DNA of 51,981 nt from positions 1-51,981 of the forward strand of contig QXWV01000032.1 of the NCBI GenBank assembly GCA_009911195.1, in the 5' to 3' direction. Of the stretch, positions 43,327 to 51,847 are shown one piece after another. The position numbers were made by a program, and so were the translations under genes. The notes beneath the pieces are model-generated. The model saw only the letters and a list, made by a program, of their open reading frames with translations. It ran no database searches and was not told where the DNA came from. Source of the DNA: Lachnospiraceae bacterium (lineage in GTDB: Bacteria > Bacillota > Clostridia > Lachnospirales > Lachnospiraceae). Positions within the stretch are counted from its first letter, which is position 1. Every line of letters begins with the position of its first letter.

Positions 43327-44151
43327 ATGAAACAGTCAAAAGTTGGGTTTGTGGCATATGCGGTGCTTATTTTGGCGGCGATTGTTTCGGTATTCCCCTT
43401 TGTATGGACCTTTATGGCTTCTACCCATACCAATACACAGATTTTTCAGTTGGAATATACGCTGAAAATAGGGAATAATATGCTGGAAAACCTGAGAAAT
43501 CTGTTGAAGGTTGCCCCCTATTGGAGAAATATGGCCAATAGTATTTTCGTGGCTGGGGCTTATACTATATTGGTGCTGTTGTTCGATTCTATGGCGGGCT
43601 ATGCATTTGCGAAATTCCGTTTTAAGGGCAGGGATGCCATTTTCTTCCTTTGCATTGCTTCCATGTTTATTCCGCAACAGGTGTCCATGGTTCCCTTGTT
43701 TATCCAGCTTAGCGCTTTTGGGCTGATGGATACGCCCTGGGCGATTATTCTGCCAAGCCTTGCCAATGTGTTCGGCGTATTCTTGATGCGTCAGAGCTTT
43801 ATGGGATTTCCGGATGAACTGATAGAAGCTGCGAGAATTGACGGTGCCAGCGATTTCCGTATTTTCTTTACGATTGTAGCCCCGACAATGAAACCGGCAT
43901 TTACTTCTTTGGGGATTTTGTCCTTTGTAAATCAGTGGGGAAATTTTATGTGGCCGCTGATTGCTATTAATTCAAAAGAACAGTATACAATGCCGCTGGT
44001 GCTTTCTTTAATGGTACAGCCAGGCATGATTATTGACTATAGTGCAGTAATGATAGGTGCGGTGATTTCCCTGGTGCCTGTGCTTGTATTTTTCCTGGTG
44101 TTCCAGAAGAACTTTATTGATGGGATTCTGGCGGGGGCTGTCAAAGGTTAA
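43327..44151 (+). CDS. ABC sugar transporter permease 2 (MalG type)
   Basis: A permease of 274 residues with six helices. The EAA loop is EAARIDGASDFRIFFTIVAP, and the start KVGFVAYAVLILAAIVSVFP and the FVWTFMAS segment are MalG-like. It is the partner of the permease at 42290. The ATG at 43327 follows GGAGAAAAAT in a recurrent leader form; the ATG at 43315 overlaps that ribosome site. Confidence 0.93.
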   Translation: MKQSKVGFVAYAVLILAAIVSVFPFVWTFMASTHTNTQIFQLEYTLKIGNNMLENLRNLLKVAPYWRNMANSIFVAGAYTILVLLFDSMAGYAFAKFRFKGRDAIFFLCIASMFIPQQVSMVPLFIQLSAFGLMDTPWAIILPSLANVFGVFLMRQSFMGFPDELIEAARIDGASDFRIFFTIVAPTMKPAFTSLGILSFVNQWGNFMWPLIAINSKEQYTMPLVLSLMVQPGMIIDYSAVMIGAVISLVPVLVFFLVFQKNFIDGILAGAVKG

Positions 44152-44287
44152 CGCGGGGAAGAGGCATTAACCGATTTCTTCTTCCGGGTGAGTGGTTGAA
44201 TAAGGGGGAATCGGCCGTTTTGGGGCTGCTGCCAGTAAAGGGTCTTTTGAACATGAGTTTGGGAAGGAAAGGGGATGGTTGGTTGAA

Positions 44288-45460
44288 ATGAGAATGAAAA
44301 ACAGGTATGAGCAAGTGCAGGTGATTGGGCAAGCGGAAATGGAAGGCCGTGTGGAGCACATAAGGGAAATTATGGGCGGCTTAAACATGTTTTTGGTGCT
44401 GGACGGTACATGGGAAGGGTATAGCCATTGGCTGACAGGCTCCAGGGTGGTAGAAACGGTGATTGTTTTTCCGGAGGGGGAGATTACGGCGGTCTATGCC
44501 AGGGATATGGGGGGGATTCCTTATGAAGATGCGGAGTATGGCCATATCCGTTATGTAAAGGAACTGAAAATGGAGGATTTGGAAGGCCCTTTACGGGGGA
44601 AGAAAAATATTTGTATCGGGCTGGTACAGCCGGAAGCGATGACCCGGCGGATGCGCCGGATGCTGGAGGAATGCTTCGGAAAAGTAGAGTTTGTGGACTG
44701 CACCCAAAAAGTAGATGTGATGAAAGCGGTGAAAAGCCCCCAGGAACTGAAATGGATTAGAGAGGCGAACCGAATCCATGAGCAGATTTTTTATGCCCTG
44801 CCATCCATTATCAAGCCAGGCAAAACAATAAGGGAAATTAATTGTGAAGTACGGTATCTGGGGGAAAAGCTTGGCGGGGGCGGGGAAAAAGCCCTGTACT
44901 ATGCGATGCAGTACGGAAAAGATAATGGAGAACCATTAACATATGCCCTGGGCCTTTCCCCTGTTCCGGAATATAGGGTGGAGCAGGGAGACCGGATTTT
45001 TATGATGGTGGAAGGGAATGGCTGCGGAGGGCTGTATACGGCGCTGGGGAGAAACTTTATCCTGGGGGAGCCTTGCAGGCAGACGGTGGAGTACTGGGAA
45101 ATGGCAGTGAAAGCCCAGGATTTTGCAGCGGCAATGATGAAGCCCGGAGTGAGGATAAAGGATATCTTCGATGCCAATTATCAATATATTACAGGGGAAG
45201 GGTATCCTACCAATATGCAGAATTACCTCCACAGCTTTGGTTATGTGTTTGGGGAACGGCCCTATCTCCATGACCGTTCGGAGACGGAGATACTGCGGAA
45301 AGGGATGCATTATATCGTACATCCCCATGTCCGGATTGACAGGGGGGAAAATACGGGAAAAGTACCTTATGATGATTATTATTGCGTGGATACTTATTAT
45401 GTGACGGAAGAAGGCGGGGCAAGGGCGAACTCCTATCCACGGGAGCTGGTGATTTTATAG
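44288..45460 (+). CDS. M24/creatinase-fold protein without metal ligands (copy 1)
   Basis: A two-domain pita-bread-fold protein of about 390 residues. An N-terminal creatinase-type domain (about 1-140, LVLDGTWEGYSHWLTGS) is followed by a C-terminal M24-like domain. The five metal ligands of M24 peptidases (Asp, Asp, His, Glu, Glu) appear here as Glu (MMVEGNG), Ala (LYTALGRNF), His (LHSFGYVFGERP), His (IVHPHVRID) and Val (YYCVDTYYVTEEG). The YTALxR and HSFG patterns recall creatinase, a metal-free amidinohydrolase of this fold. A peptidase call would therefore be misleading; the substrate is unknown. It lies directly after the ABC permeases. The start is uncertain (44288 or 44294). Confidence 0.8.
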   Translation: MRMKNRYEQVQVIGQAEMEGRVEHIREIMGGLNMFLVLDGTWEGYSHWLTGSRVVETVIVFPEGEITAVYARDMGGIPYEDAEYGHIRYVKELKMEDLEGPLRGKKNICIGLVQPEAMTRRMRRMLEECFGKVEFVDCTQKVDVMKAVKSPQELKWIREANRIHEQIFYALPSIIKPGKTIREINCEVRYLGEKLGGGGEKALYYAMQYGKDNGEPLTYALGLSPVPEYRVEQGDRIFMMVEGNGCGGLYTALGRNFILGEPCRQTVEYWEMAVKAQDFAAAMMKPGVRIKDIFDANYQYITGEGYPTNMQNYLHSFGYVFGERPYLHDRSETEILRKGMHYIVHPHVRIDRGENTGKVPYDDYYCVDTYYVTEEGGARANSYPRELVIL

Positions 45461-45512
45461 AAAAAGAAGTATGTTGTTGCGAGGCAAAGAAATTATTGTT
45501 GTGGAGAAGGAA

Positions 45513-46715
45513 ATGGAACGAAGATTAGATTTGTTGACCGGGCTTTATTATGATGTGAGCCAGGAGGAAATTACCAGAAGGCACAATCTGGTACGGGAAT
45601 ATATGGAAAAAAAGGATATTAGCGTGCTTTTGGTGCTGGCATCCCATAAAGAAGGCTACCGCCAGTGGCTGACTGGTGTGGACGGAACGGAGCGCCCGTC
45701 GGAAAGCTGTTTTGTGATTCCAAAGGAAGGGGATATTCTCCATGTGGTGGGAAACAAAATGGCGGAAGCGGACGAGGAGACAGGGCAGCCGGAAGGGGCA
45801 TTGCCGGATGCGGAAGAAGCTTTTGGGGGAATCCGCACAGCATACCAGCTATCGGCTTTCACCATCCGAAGAATGATGGAGGACGGCGGGGAAAAAAGGC
45901 TGGGATTGATTCACGGGGAAGAAATCCGGGCAGGGCTGTATGATTATCTGAAAAAATTTTTGCCCGATGTGGAATGGGTGGATGCGACGGAGGAATTTGC
46001 TGAAAGAAAGGCAGTGAAATCCCTGGAAGAGCAAAGATTGATACAGGAAGTAACCCGTCTTCAGGAGCAGGTGTTGGAGGGGCTATGCGGCTATCTGATA
46101 CCAGGGGTAAAAGAAGCCGAAGCAGTCCGTTATGCCCGCTATCTGGCCAGCCACTTGGGAAGCGGCGGCATTGATACTATGGAATATGCCCAAATAGAGC
46201 TGCTTTCCTGGAAAGACAGGCAGATACCGGGGCCGCTGGATGCCCCAGGCAGAGAAATGGAAGCTGGGGATATGGTGGAAATAAAACTGAGGATTCGGGG
46301 AAACAGTGGATTTTATGGATTTATTGCAAGGCGTTTTTCCTTTGGCGAGCCTGCTTCCAGGGAAAAAGAGATATGGCATAAAGCGATATTACTTCAGGAA
46401 ATGGCAGAGGAAAAAATAAAACCGGGGAAAACGGTGGCTCAGATAGAAAAGGAGATAGGAGAAGAAGCGAAAAAGCAAGGGATTTCACTGGCTGAAAAGG
46501 ATTTTATCCATGGAATAGGCTATTGCGTTTCAGAAGGACCTGACAGGGCATCGGGGCTGCAGCATACACCGCTCCAAAGGGGAATGGTCCTGGCGGTGGA
46601 ACCGGAGGTAATGGATGAGCGGGGAAATAAAGCTTGCTGCGGTGATGTATATGGGGTAACGGAGGACGGCGTACAAAGGATGAGTAAAAGCGAGAGAAAG
46701 ATAAAAGTATTGTGA
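45513..46715 (+). CDS. M24/creatinase-fold protein without full metal site (copy 2)
   Basis: A protein of about 400 residues with the same two-domain layout as its upstream neighbour (VLLVLASHKEGYRQWLTGVD; IKPGKTVAQIEKEIG). The expected paired aspartates are replaced (GDMVEIKLRIRG and GFYGFIARRFSFG). His (IHGIGYCVSEGP) and one Glu (LAVEPEVM) remain, and the last Glu ligand is not evident (CCGDVYGVTEDG). It differs strongly from copy 1, so the pair is an old duplication or a heteromeric enzyme rather than a recent repeat. The ATG at 45513 follows GGAGAAGGAA; an in-frame start at 45471 is weaker. Confidence 0.8.
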   Translation: MERRLDLLTGLYYDVSQEEITRRHNLVREYMEKKDISVLLVLASHKEGYRQWLTGVDGTERPSESCFVIPKEGDILHVVGNKMAEADEETGQPEGALPDAEEAFGGIRTAYQLSAFTIRRMMEDGGEKRLGLIHGEEIRAGLYDYLKKFLPDVEWVDATEEFAERKAVKSLEEQRLIQEVTRLQEQVLEGLCGYLIPGVKEAEAVRYARYLASHLGSGGIDTMEYAQIELLSWKDRQIPGPLDAPGREMEAGDMVEIKLRIRGNSGFYGFIARRFSFGEPASREKEIWHKAILLQEMAEEKIKPGKTVAQIEKEIGEEAKKQGISLAEKDFIHGIGYCVSEGPDRASGLQHTPLQRGMVLAVEPEVMDERGNKACCGDVYGVTEDGVQRMSKSERKIKVL

Positions 46716-46742
46716 TAGTAAGATGGAAGAGTGGGGATAATA

Positions 46743-48065
46743 ATGGGGTACAAAGCGGGAAAAAGGGAAATTATGTGTTACGGAATCGGGGATTTTGCCT
46801 GTAATGGCTGCTTTACAATAGTGTCTTCCTTCTTGATGTATTTTTATACGGATGTGGTAAAGATGGATTTGGGCAGGGTAGGGGCAATCATCCTCGTTTC
46901 CAGGATGGCTGATGCCCTTAGCTGCCTGGGCATGGGCGGCCTGATTGACCGGACGGATACGAAGTGGGGGCGCGTGAGGCCATATCTGGCAGGGGTAATC
47001 ATTCCCCTATGCCTATCAATGATTGCTCTTTTTTACATGCCCGATTTGACAGAAAGAGGGAAAGCAATATACGGTTATACAACAGCAATAATTTTCTCCG
47101 TCCTGTATTCGGGGCTTAGTGTTTCTTACTCTACCATGATGACTTGTATGACAAAGGACAGCAAGGAACGCCTGGGCTTTAATTTGACAAAAAATATCAG
47201 TGCTAATTTAGGCGCTTTTTTTGTCACAAGCATGACACTATTTTTAGTGGGGAAGATAGGGCAGGGAAACGCGGGAAAAGGGTTTGTAGGAACGATGTGC
47301 GTATATGGGGTGCTTTATACGGGGATTATTTTTGTAACCTTTTGGAATACAAAAGAACGGGTAGAAATATCGCAAAAACGCTATAGCCTGGGCGAGTCGC
47401 TGGGCGTGGCATTGAAAAACCGGCATTGGATACTGCTTTGCGTGATAGAATTCTTTATGCTGGTGGGGATGACCATGCGCAGCCAGGGGACGATATATTA
47501 TGCCAAATATTGTTTGGGGCAGGAAAAGCTGGGTTCTGTACTCCTTTCCATATCTTCTTTTCTGGCAGTGCCTATGATGCTGGTGGTGACTTATCTGGCG
47601 AAGAAGATAGGGAAAAAGAAATGCTTGGGGTATGGGAATCTCCTGTTGTTTATAGGGCTTATAGGTATGTGGGTGGCAAAACGGAATATAGCTATGCTGA
47701 TGCCCTTTCATGTGCTTGCTTCCATCGGAAGCGGGATTGCTTCCGGAATGGTATTTGTGATGATTGCGGAAGTGGTGGACTATTCGGAGTACCAGACGGG
47801 AAAACGCCCCCAGGGCTTCCTGACATCTGCCGTATCCTTAATGATGAAGTCAGGGGTAGCATGTGCAGGCTTTTTGGCGGCACAAATCCTAAAATGGGGA
47901 GGCTATGCGGCAGGAAACGTGCAATCCCCACAAGCATCGAAAGCGATTGGCATCAATTACATATGGCTGCCGGCAATCATTGCAGTATTAAGCATAGCGG
48001 CAACAGGGATGTATACGTTAGATGAGGAATATCCCAAAGTGGCGGAGAAGCTGCAGAACTTATAA
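46743..48065 (+). CDS. GPH-family (MelB-like) sugar:cation symporter
   Basis: A membrane transporter of about 440 residues with 12 helices. It belongs to the glycoside-pentoside-hexuronide family within the MFS: YGIGDFACNGCFTIVSSFLM at the N-terminus, GGLIDRTDTKWGRVRPYL as the family loop with the conserved Asp and Arg, and VMIAEVVDYSEYQTGKRPQG in the second half. It is the second uptake system in this operon besides the ABC importer and lies just before the GH112 gene, which suggests import of a galactoside. A GTG at 46731 is in frame; the ATG at 46743 after GGGGATAATA is preferred. Confidence 0.92.
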   Translation: MGYKAGKREIMCYGIGDFACNGCFTIVSSFLMYFYTDVVKMDLGRVGAIILVSRMADALSCLGMGGLIDRTDTKWGRVRPYLAGVIIPLCLSMIALFYMPDLTERGKAIYGYTTAIIFSVLYSGLSVSYSTMMTCMTKDSKERLGFNLTKNISANLGAFFVTSMTLFLVGKIGQGNAGKGFVGTMCVYGVLYTGIIFVTFWNTKERVEISQKRYSLGESLGVALKNRHWILLCVIEFFMLVGMTMRSQGTIYYAKYCLGQEKLGSVLLSISSFLAVPMMLVVTYLAKKIGKKKCLGYGNLLLFIGLIGMWVAKRNIAMLMPFHVLASIGSGIASGMVFVMIAEVVDYSEYQTGKRPQGFLTSAVSLMMKSGVACAGFLAAQILKWGGYAAGNVQSPQASKAIGINYIWLPAIIAVLSIAATGMYTLDEEYPKVAEKLQNL

Positions 48066-48069
48066 AGCA

Positions 48070-48167
48070 GCAGATATTCGGACAGTACCCTAGAAAATTT
48101 GCGGATACGAAAGCAGCCGGGAATTTTCTACATGAGTAAAAGAAACGGGTGCTGGGAGGATATCTGC
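48070..48167 (+). other. Nested hairpins between symporter and GH112 genes
   Basis: Outer arms GCAGATAT (48070-48077) and ATATCTGC (48160-48167) enclose an inner perfect 9-bp stem TAGAAAATT (48091-48099) with AATTTTCTA (48122-48130). There is no T-run after either. The structure ends 14 bases before the AGGAGG of GH112 and may modulate its expression. Confidence 0.35.
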
Positions 48168-48191
48168 GGAACTGGAATAGGAGGACCTTAG

Positions 48192-50345
48192 ATGAGTAAA
48201 GGAGCGGGCGGTTTTACTTTGCCGGGCGAGGCGGGGTATGAAGCGCTGACATTTAAAATGGCAGAAAAATGGGGGGCTGACGTAATCCGGGATAGTGACG
48301 GAACAAATCTGTCACAGGATATTATCGATGGAGGATACGGGATTTATTCCACCATCTGCCTGATTCGCGACCATAATGAATGGGCGAAGAAACACTTGGA
48401 TATGCAGCAGCAGACTTTTTTGATGACACAGCCAAAGGTGGCAAAAAGCGGGGTAGTGGAGTTTGGCCTGATGGATGATTTTTTTGAAGGCCAGTTCCAG
48501 GTAAACAGCAGCAAAGAAGCTCTTGGATACTGGCAGTTGTATGACCGGACAGCGAACAGGGAAGTGCCCTCCGGCCAATGGAAATATGATGAAAAAACGG
48601 GAGTTTTGACGGCGGAGGGGCTGACGCCCTGGCATAAGTATACGGTCAGTTTTTTGGCGTACCGTATATGGGAAGAGATTTCCATGTACAATCATACAAC
48701 GAACCATTGGGAAAAAGAGCATTTGATGCAGATAGACCCGAGATATCCCGAGGTACAGGAATATTTGCTGGACTGGATGAAGCGCTGGTGTGAAGAGCAT
48801 CCGGCGACTACGGTTGTCCGGTTTACTTCCCTTTTCTATAATTTTGTCTGGATTTGGGGAAGCAGCGAAAAAAACAGAAATTTGTTTACGGATTGGGGGT
48901 CTTATGATTTTACAGTCAGCCCATTGGCTCTGCAGGAGTTTGAAAAAAAGTATGGCTATGAGCTGACGGCGGAAGACTTTGTCAATAAGGGGCATTACCA
49001 TGTCACCCATATGCCTGGGGATGCCCATAAAATGGACTGGATGGAATTTGTGAATGATTTTGTCTTATCCTATGGAAAGAAACTGGTGGATTTGGTGCAT
49101 ACTTATGGGAAGAAGGCTTATGTATTTTATGATGACAGTTGGATTGGCTTAGAGCCCTATGGGGAACGGTTTGAAGAATTTGGGTTTGATGGCCTGATTA
49201 AATGTGTCTTCTCCGGGTATGAAGCGAGGCTTTGCGCCGGGGCAAAAGTGGGGGTACATGAATTGCGCCTGCATCCTTATCTGTTCCCGGTAGGGCTGGG
49301 AGGGGCTCCCACTTTTATGGAAGGCGGGAATCCTGCCCTAGATGCAAAAAAATATTGGAACAATGTGCGTCGTGCCCTGCTTCGGGAACCGGTAGACAGA
49401 ATCGGTTTGGGAGGGTATCTGCATTTGACAGAGGGCTTCCCGGATTTTGTGGACTATATAGGAGAAGTCTCCGATGAATTCCGGTTTATCCGGGATTTGC
49501 ATAAAAAAGGAAAGCCCTATACCTATAAGCCGAGGGTGGGCATACTGCATGCATGGGGGAAACTGCGCTCCTGGACTCTTTCCGGGCATTTCCATGAAAC
49601 CTATATGCATGATTTGATTCACGTGAATGAAAGTCTTTCCGGGCTGCCGTTGGATGTGGAGTTTATCAGTTTTGACGATGTGAAGAGGGGCGCTTTGGAA
49701 CATTTGGATGTGGTGATTAATGCGGGATATGCGAAAAGCGCATGGAGCGGCGGTGAAGCCTGGCGGGAAGACGAAGTGGTGGAACGGCTGACCAAATGGG
49801 TGTGGGAAGGCGGCTGCTTTATCGGGGTAAATGAACCTTCGGCTGTGGAAGGCTATGATACATTTTTCCGTATGGCGCATGTGCTGGGGATTGATGAGGA
49901 TACCGGGGCAAGGGTTTGCCACGGAAAATGGGAGTATGAGGTGCGGAAGGACAGGAAGCTTCTTCCCGAAGGGATTTCCCTGGAAGGCAAAGAAAAGAGG
50001 TATTTGACGGATGGCGAAGCATGGGTGCTGGCGGAAGAAAACGGGTCTCCGGCCCTTACAGTAAATCCATGGGGGAAGGGCTGCGGAATTTATTTATCTT
50101 CGTATAGCTATTCCCTGGAAAATACAAGGATGCTGCTGAACCTGATTTTATATGGCTGCAAAGAGCCGATAGAACAGATGTATTTGACGGATAATGCCCA
50201 TACCGAGTGCGCATACTTCCCCGAAAGCCAATGCCTGATAGTGATGAACAACTGCGGCGAGCCGGAGGAATGCAGAGTGCGGACGGAAAAAGGCATCTGT
50301 GAATTCCAGTTGAAGCCTTATGAAACGAGGATGGAGCAATTATAG
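48192..50345 (+). CDS. GH112 beta-galactosyl phosphorylase (galacto-N-biose/lacto-N-biose or galactosyl-rhamnose type)
   Basis: A protein of 717 residues matching the GH112 family in length and layout. The TIM-barrel domain starts with LPGEAGYEALTFKMAEKWGA and DVIRDSDGTNLSQD, continues with VRFTSLFYNF, and carries the probable general-acid Asp in VFYDDSWIGLEPYG. RVGILHAWGKLRSWTLSGHF begins the glutaminase-like second domain, and a small beta domain ends the protein. The reaction is phosphorolysis of a beta-galactoside to alpha-galactose 1-phosphate plus an acceptor sugar. I cannot tell HexNAc from rhamnose acceptors. AGGAGG lies 8 bases before the ATG. The product could feed GalT. Confidence 0.9.
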   Translation: MSKGAGGFTLPGEAGYEALTFKMAEKWGADVIRDSDGTNLSQDIIDGGYGIYSTICLIRDHNEWAKKHLDMQQQTFLMTQPKVAKSGVVEFGLMDDFFEGQFQVNSSKEALGYWQLYDRTANREVPSGQWKYDEKTGVLTAEGLTPWHKYTVSFLAYRIWEEISMYNHTTNHWEKEHLMQIDPRYPEVQEYLLDWMKRWCEEHPATTVVRFTSLFYNFVWIWGSSEKNRNLFTDWGSYDFTVSPLALQEFEKKYGYELTAEDFVNKGHYHVTHMPGDAHKMDWMEFVNDFVLSYGKKLVDLVHTYGKKAYVFYDDSWIGLEPYGERFEEFGFDGLIKCVFSGYEARLCAGAKVGVHELRLHPYLFPVGLGGAPTFMEGGNPALDAKKYWNNVRRALLREPVDRIGLGGYLHLTEGFPDFVDYIGEVSDEFRFIRDLHKKGKPYTYKPRVGILHAWGKLRSWTLSGHFHETYMHDLIHVNESLSGLPLDVEFISFDDVKRGALEHLDVVINAGYAKSAWSGGEAWREDEVVERLTKWVWEGGCFIGVNEPSAVEGYDTFFRMAHVLGIDEDTGARVCHGKWEYEVRKDRKLLPEGISLEGKEKRYLTDGEAWVLAEENGSPALTVNPWGKGCGIYLSSYSYSLENTRMLLNLILYGCKEPIEQMYLTDNAHTECAYFPESQCLIVMNNCGEPEECRVRTEKGICEFQLKPYETRMEQL

Positions 50346-50418
50346 CATAAAATGGTTTAAGTAGTTTTAGAATATTGGCGAATACCGCGAGTAATACCAA
50401 CATACCAAATGTAGGGGC

Positions 50419-50988
50419 ATGGGGATGAAAATGACAGACCATACAAAATTAAAAATGAATCATGAAGACAGAAGGATTACAGAACCGGAGTTAATCCAGT
50501 GGATATTGGACAGGAATCCGGTCTGCACGGTGGCGATGCAGGATTGGCCATATCCTTATATAGTTCCTATGAATTATGGTTATGTGTGGGAAGAAAAGCT
50601 GGTGCTGTATATGCATATGGCGGGAAAAGGGCACCGGTTGGAGCTGCTTAAGGAAAATCCTTGCGTAGCTTGCAGCATCAGCATGTTCCTCGACAGGGCA
50701 GGAAAAAAGAAGTATAAAAAAGAAGGGCATGACTACCGCAGCGTGACGGTGTTTGGGAAGGCGGAAGCGGTTACGAAAGAAGACCCGGAAGAATTCCTGA
50801 AAGGACTGAATGCCCTTTGCAGGAATACGGGGCGTCCGCCGTTGCGGAGAATCCCCGGAAACGGAAACCTGCTGGTGATGAAGGTTACAGCCGATATCGT
50901 GACGGCAAAAGCCCAGTATCCCGTGCAGGATATCGGTGAAATACCGATGCCGCCATTGGAGCCGGAGGGTAATTGCCCTACTCCATAG
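50419..50988 (+). CDS. Pyridoxamine 5'-phosphate oxidase-fold flavoprotein (NimA-like)
   Basis: A flavin-binding split-barrel protein of about 189 residues. IQWILDRNPVCTVAMQDWPY, PYIVPMNYGYVW and YMHMAGKGHRLELLKENPCV are typical of the PNPOx-like family that includes the nitroimidazole-reducing Nim proteins. YRSVTVFGKAEAV and DIVTAKAQYP complete the barrel. Its real substrate is unknown. The start is uncertain (ATG 50419 after TAGGGGC, or in-frame ATGs at 50425 and 50431). The 3' end overlaps the convergent GntR gene by 11 bases. Confidence 0.88.
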   Translation: MGMKMTDHTKLKMNHEDRRITEPELIQWILDRNPVCTVAMQDWPYPYIVPMNYGYVWEEKLVLYMHMAGKGHRLELLKENPCVACSISMFLDRAGKKKYKKEGHDYRSVTVFGKAEAVTKEDPEEFLKGLNALCRNTGRPPLRRIPGNGNLLVMKVTADIVTAKAQYPVQDIGEIPMPPLEPEGNCPTP

Positions 50989-51709
50989 CCTTGCGCCTGA
51001 CGGCATTGTCCTGAAACCGGAAATAATCGGGGCGATGGCGGGATTGGGTATATTCGAACATAACGCCGTCGCTGTTGAATGTCTGGCTGCTGACTACTGC
51101 AAGGCAGTTATAATCGCCTAAATGAAGATATTTTTCGTCAATCTCCGTCATTTTTTCTACGGTCATTACCCTTTTGCTTGTGACGATGGAAATGTGCAGC
51201 TCATTTTCCAGATACTCATAAATGGAGCCTTCTGCAATCTCTTTTGTAAGGTTTACCGCAATATTTTTCAAGAAATAATTGTGATTAAGAATCAAAGCTT
51301 TTCCATCCAGATAATGAAGGCGCTGAATATAATATAGCTGGGAGTCAACAGGAAATCCGGTCCTGCCCGCTATTTTTTCATCCGCCGTAATTTCCGTAAA
51401 ACATAGGACCTGTGTTTTAGGAATTTGGTGATTCCGGAGGGCGGATTCCTTAAAGGATTCGATGCCGCCTATTGTAAAAGAAGTCTGTAAAGCAGGGCGA
51501 AAAATGTTTCGTACCCCTTTCCCCTGCATCGTCTGAACATATCCCTCTATAACAAGGGCGCTGATTGCGCGCCGTATGGTATTGCGGGAACAGCCATAGG
51601 TTAAAATAAGCTGGTTCTCGGAAGGCAGCATTTCCTGAAATTCGTATTCCCCGTTTTCTATTTTTGTTTTTAGGCTGCGGTATATTTCCGTATACTTTTT
51701 TTGGGGCAT
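50978..51709 (-). CDS. GntR-family regulator with UTRA domain, TreR-like
   Basis: A sugar-responsive repressor of 243 residues. The N-terminal winged HTH (about 1-70) has MLPSENQLILTYGCSRNTIRRAI. The UTRA effector domain (about 90-235) has RLHYLDGKALILNHNYFL and EYTQSRHRPDYFRF. The linker segment FTIGGIESFKESALRN closely resembles Bacillus TreR, so trehalose 6-phosphate is the probable effector. Target trehalose genes would lie outside the window. GAGGTG lies upstream of the ATG. The promoter and a palindromic operator are described separately. Confidence 0.85.
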   Translation of the reverse strand: MPQKKYTEIYRSLKTKIENGEYEFQEMLPSENQLILTYGCSRNTIRRAISALVIEGYVQTMQGKGVRNIFRPALQTSFTIGGIESFKESALRNHQIPKTQVLCFTEITADEKIAGRTGFPVDSQLYYIQRLHYLDGKALILNHNYFLKNIAVNLTKEIAEGSIYEYLENELHISIVTSKRVMTVEKMTEIDEKYLHLGDYNCLAVVSSQTFNSDGVMFEYTQSRHRPDYFRFQDNAVRRKAME

Positions 51710-51726
51710 AGTTTGTGCACCTCACT

Positions 51727-51774
51727 TGTTTAAACATATATACATTATTATAAACCGGATGGAAAAAAAGTCAA
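51727..51774 (-). promoter_or_regulatory. Promoter and operator of the TreR-like gene
   Basis: On the minus strand TTGACT (plus 51769-51774), a 16-bp spacer and TATAAT (plus 51747-51752) form a strong promoter. The perfect palindrome TGTTTAAACA (51727-51736) lies just downstream, near the expected transcript start, a good autoregulatory position. Confidence 0.65.
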
Positions 51775-51818
51775 GATGCCAGACCGACAGGTTAGGGAAA
51801 TCGTAACAGCTCAGCCTG

Positions 51819-51834
51819 CAATGTCATTTAGTTA
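51819..51834 (+). repeat. 16-bp repeat, copy 2
   Basis: CAATGTCATTTAGTTA matches the minus-strand sequence of 11-26 at 15 of 16 bases. GTCATT...AATGAC (51823-51838) also makes a small inverted repeat. Confidence 0.4.
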
Positions 51835-51847
51835 ATGACGGCGGACG

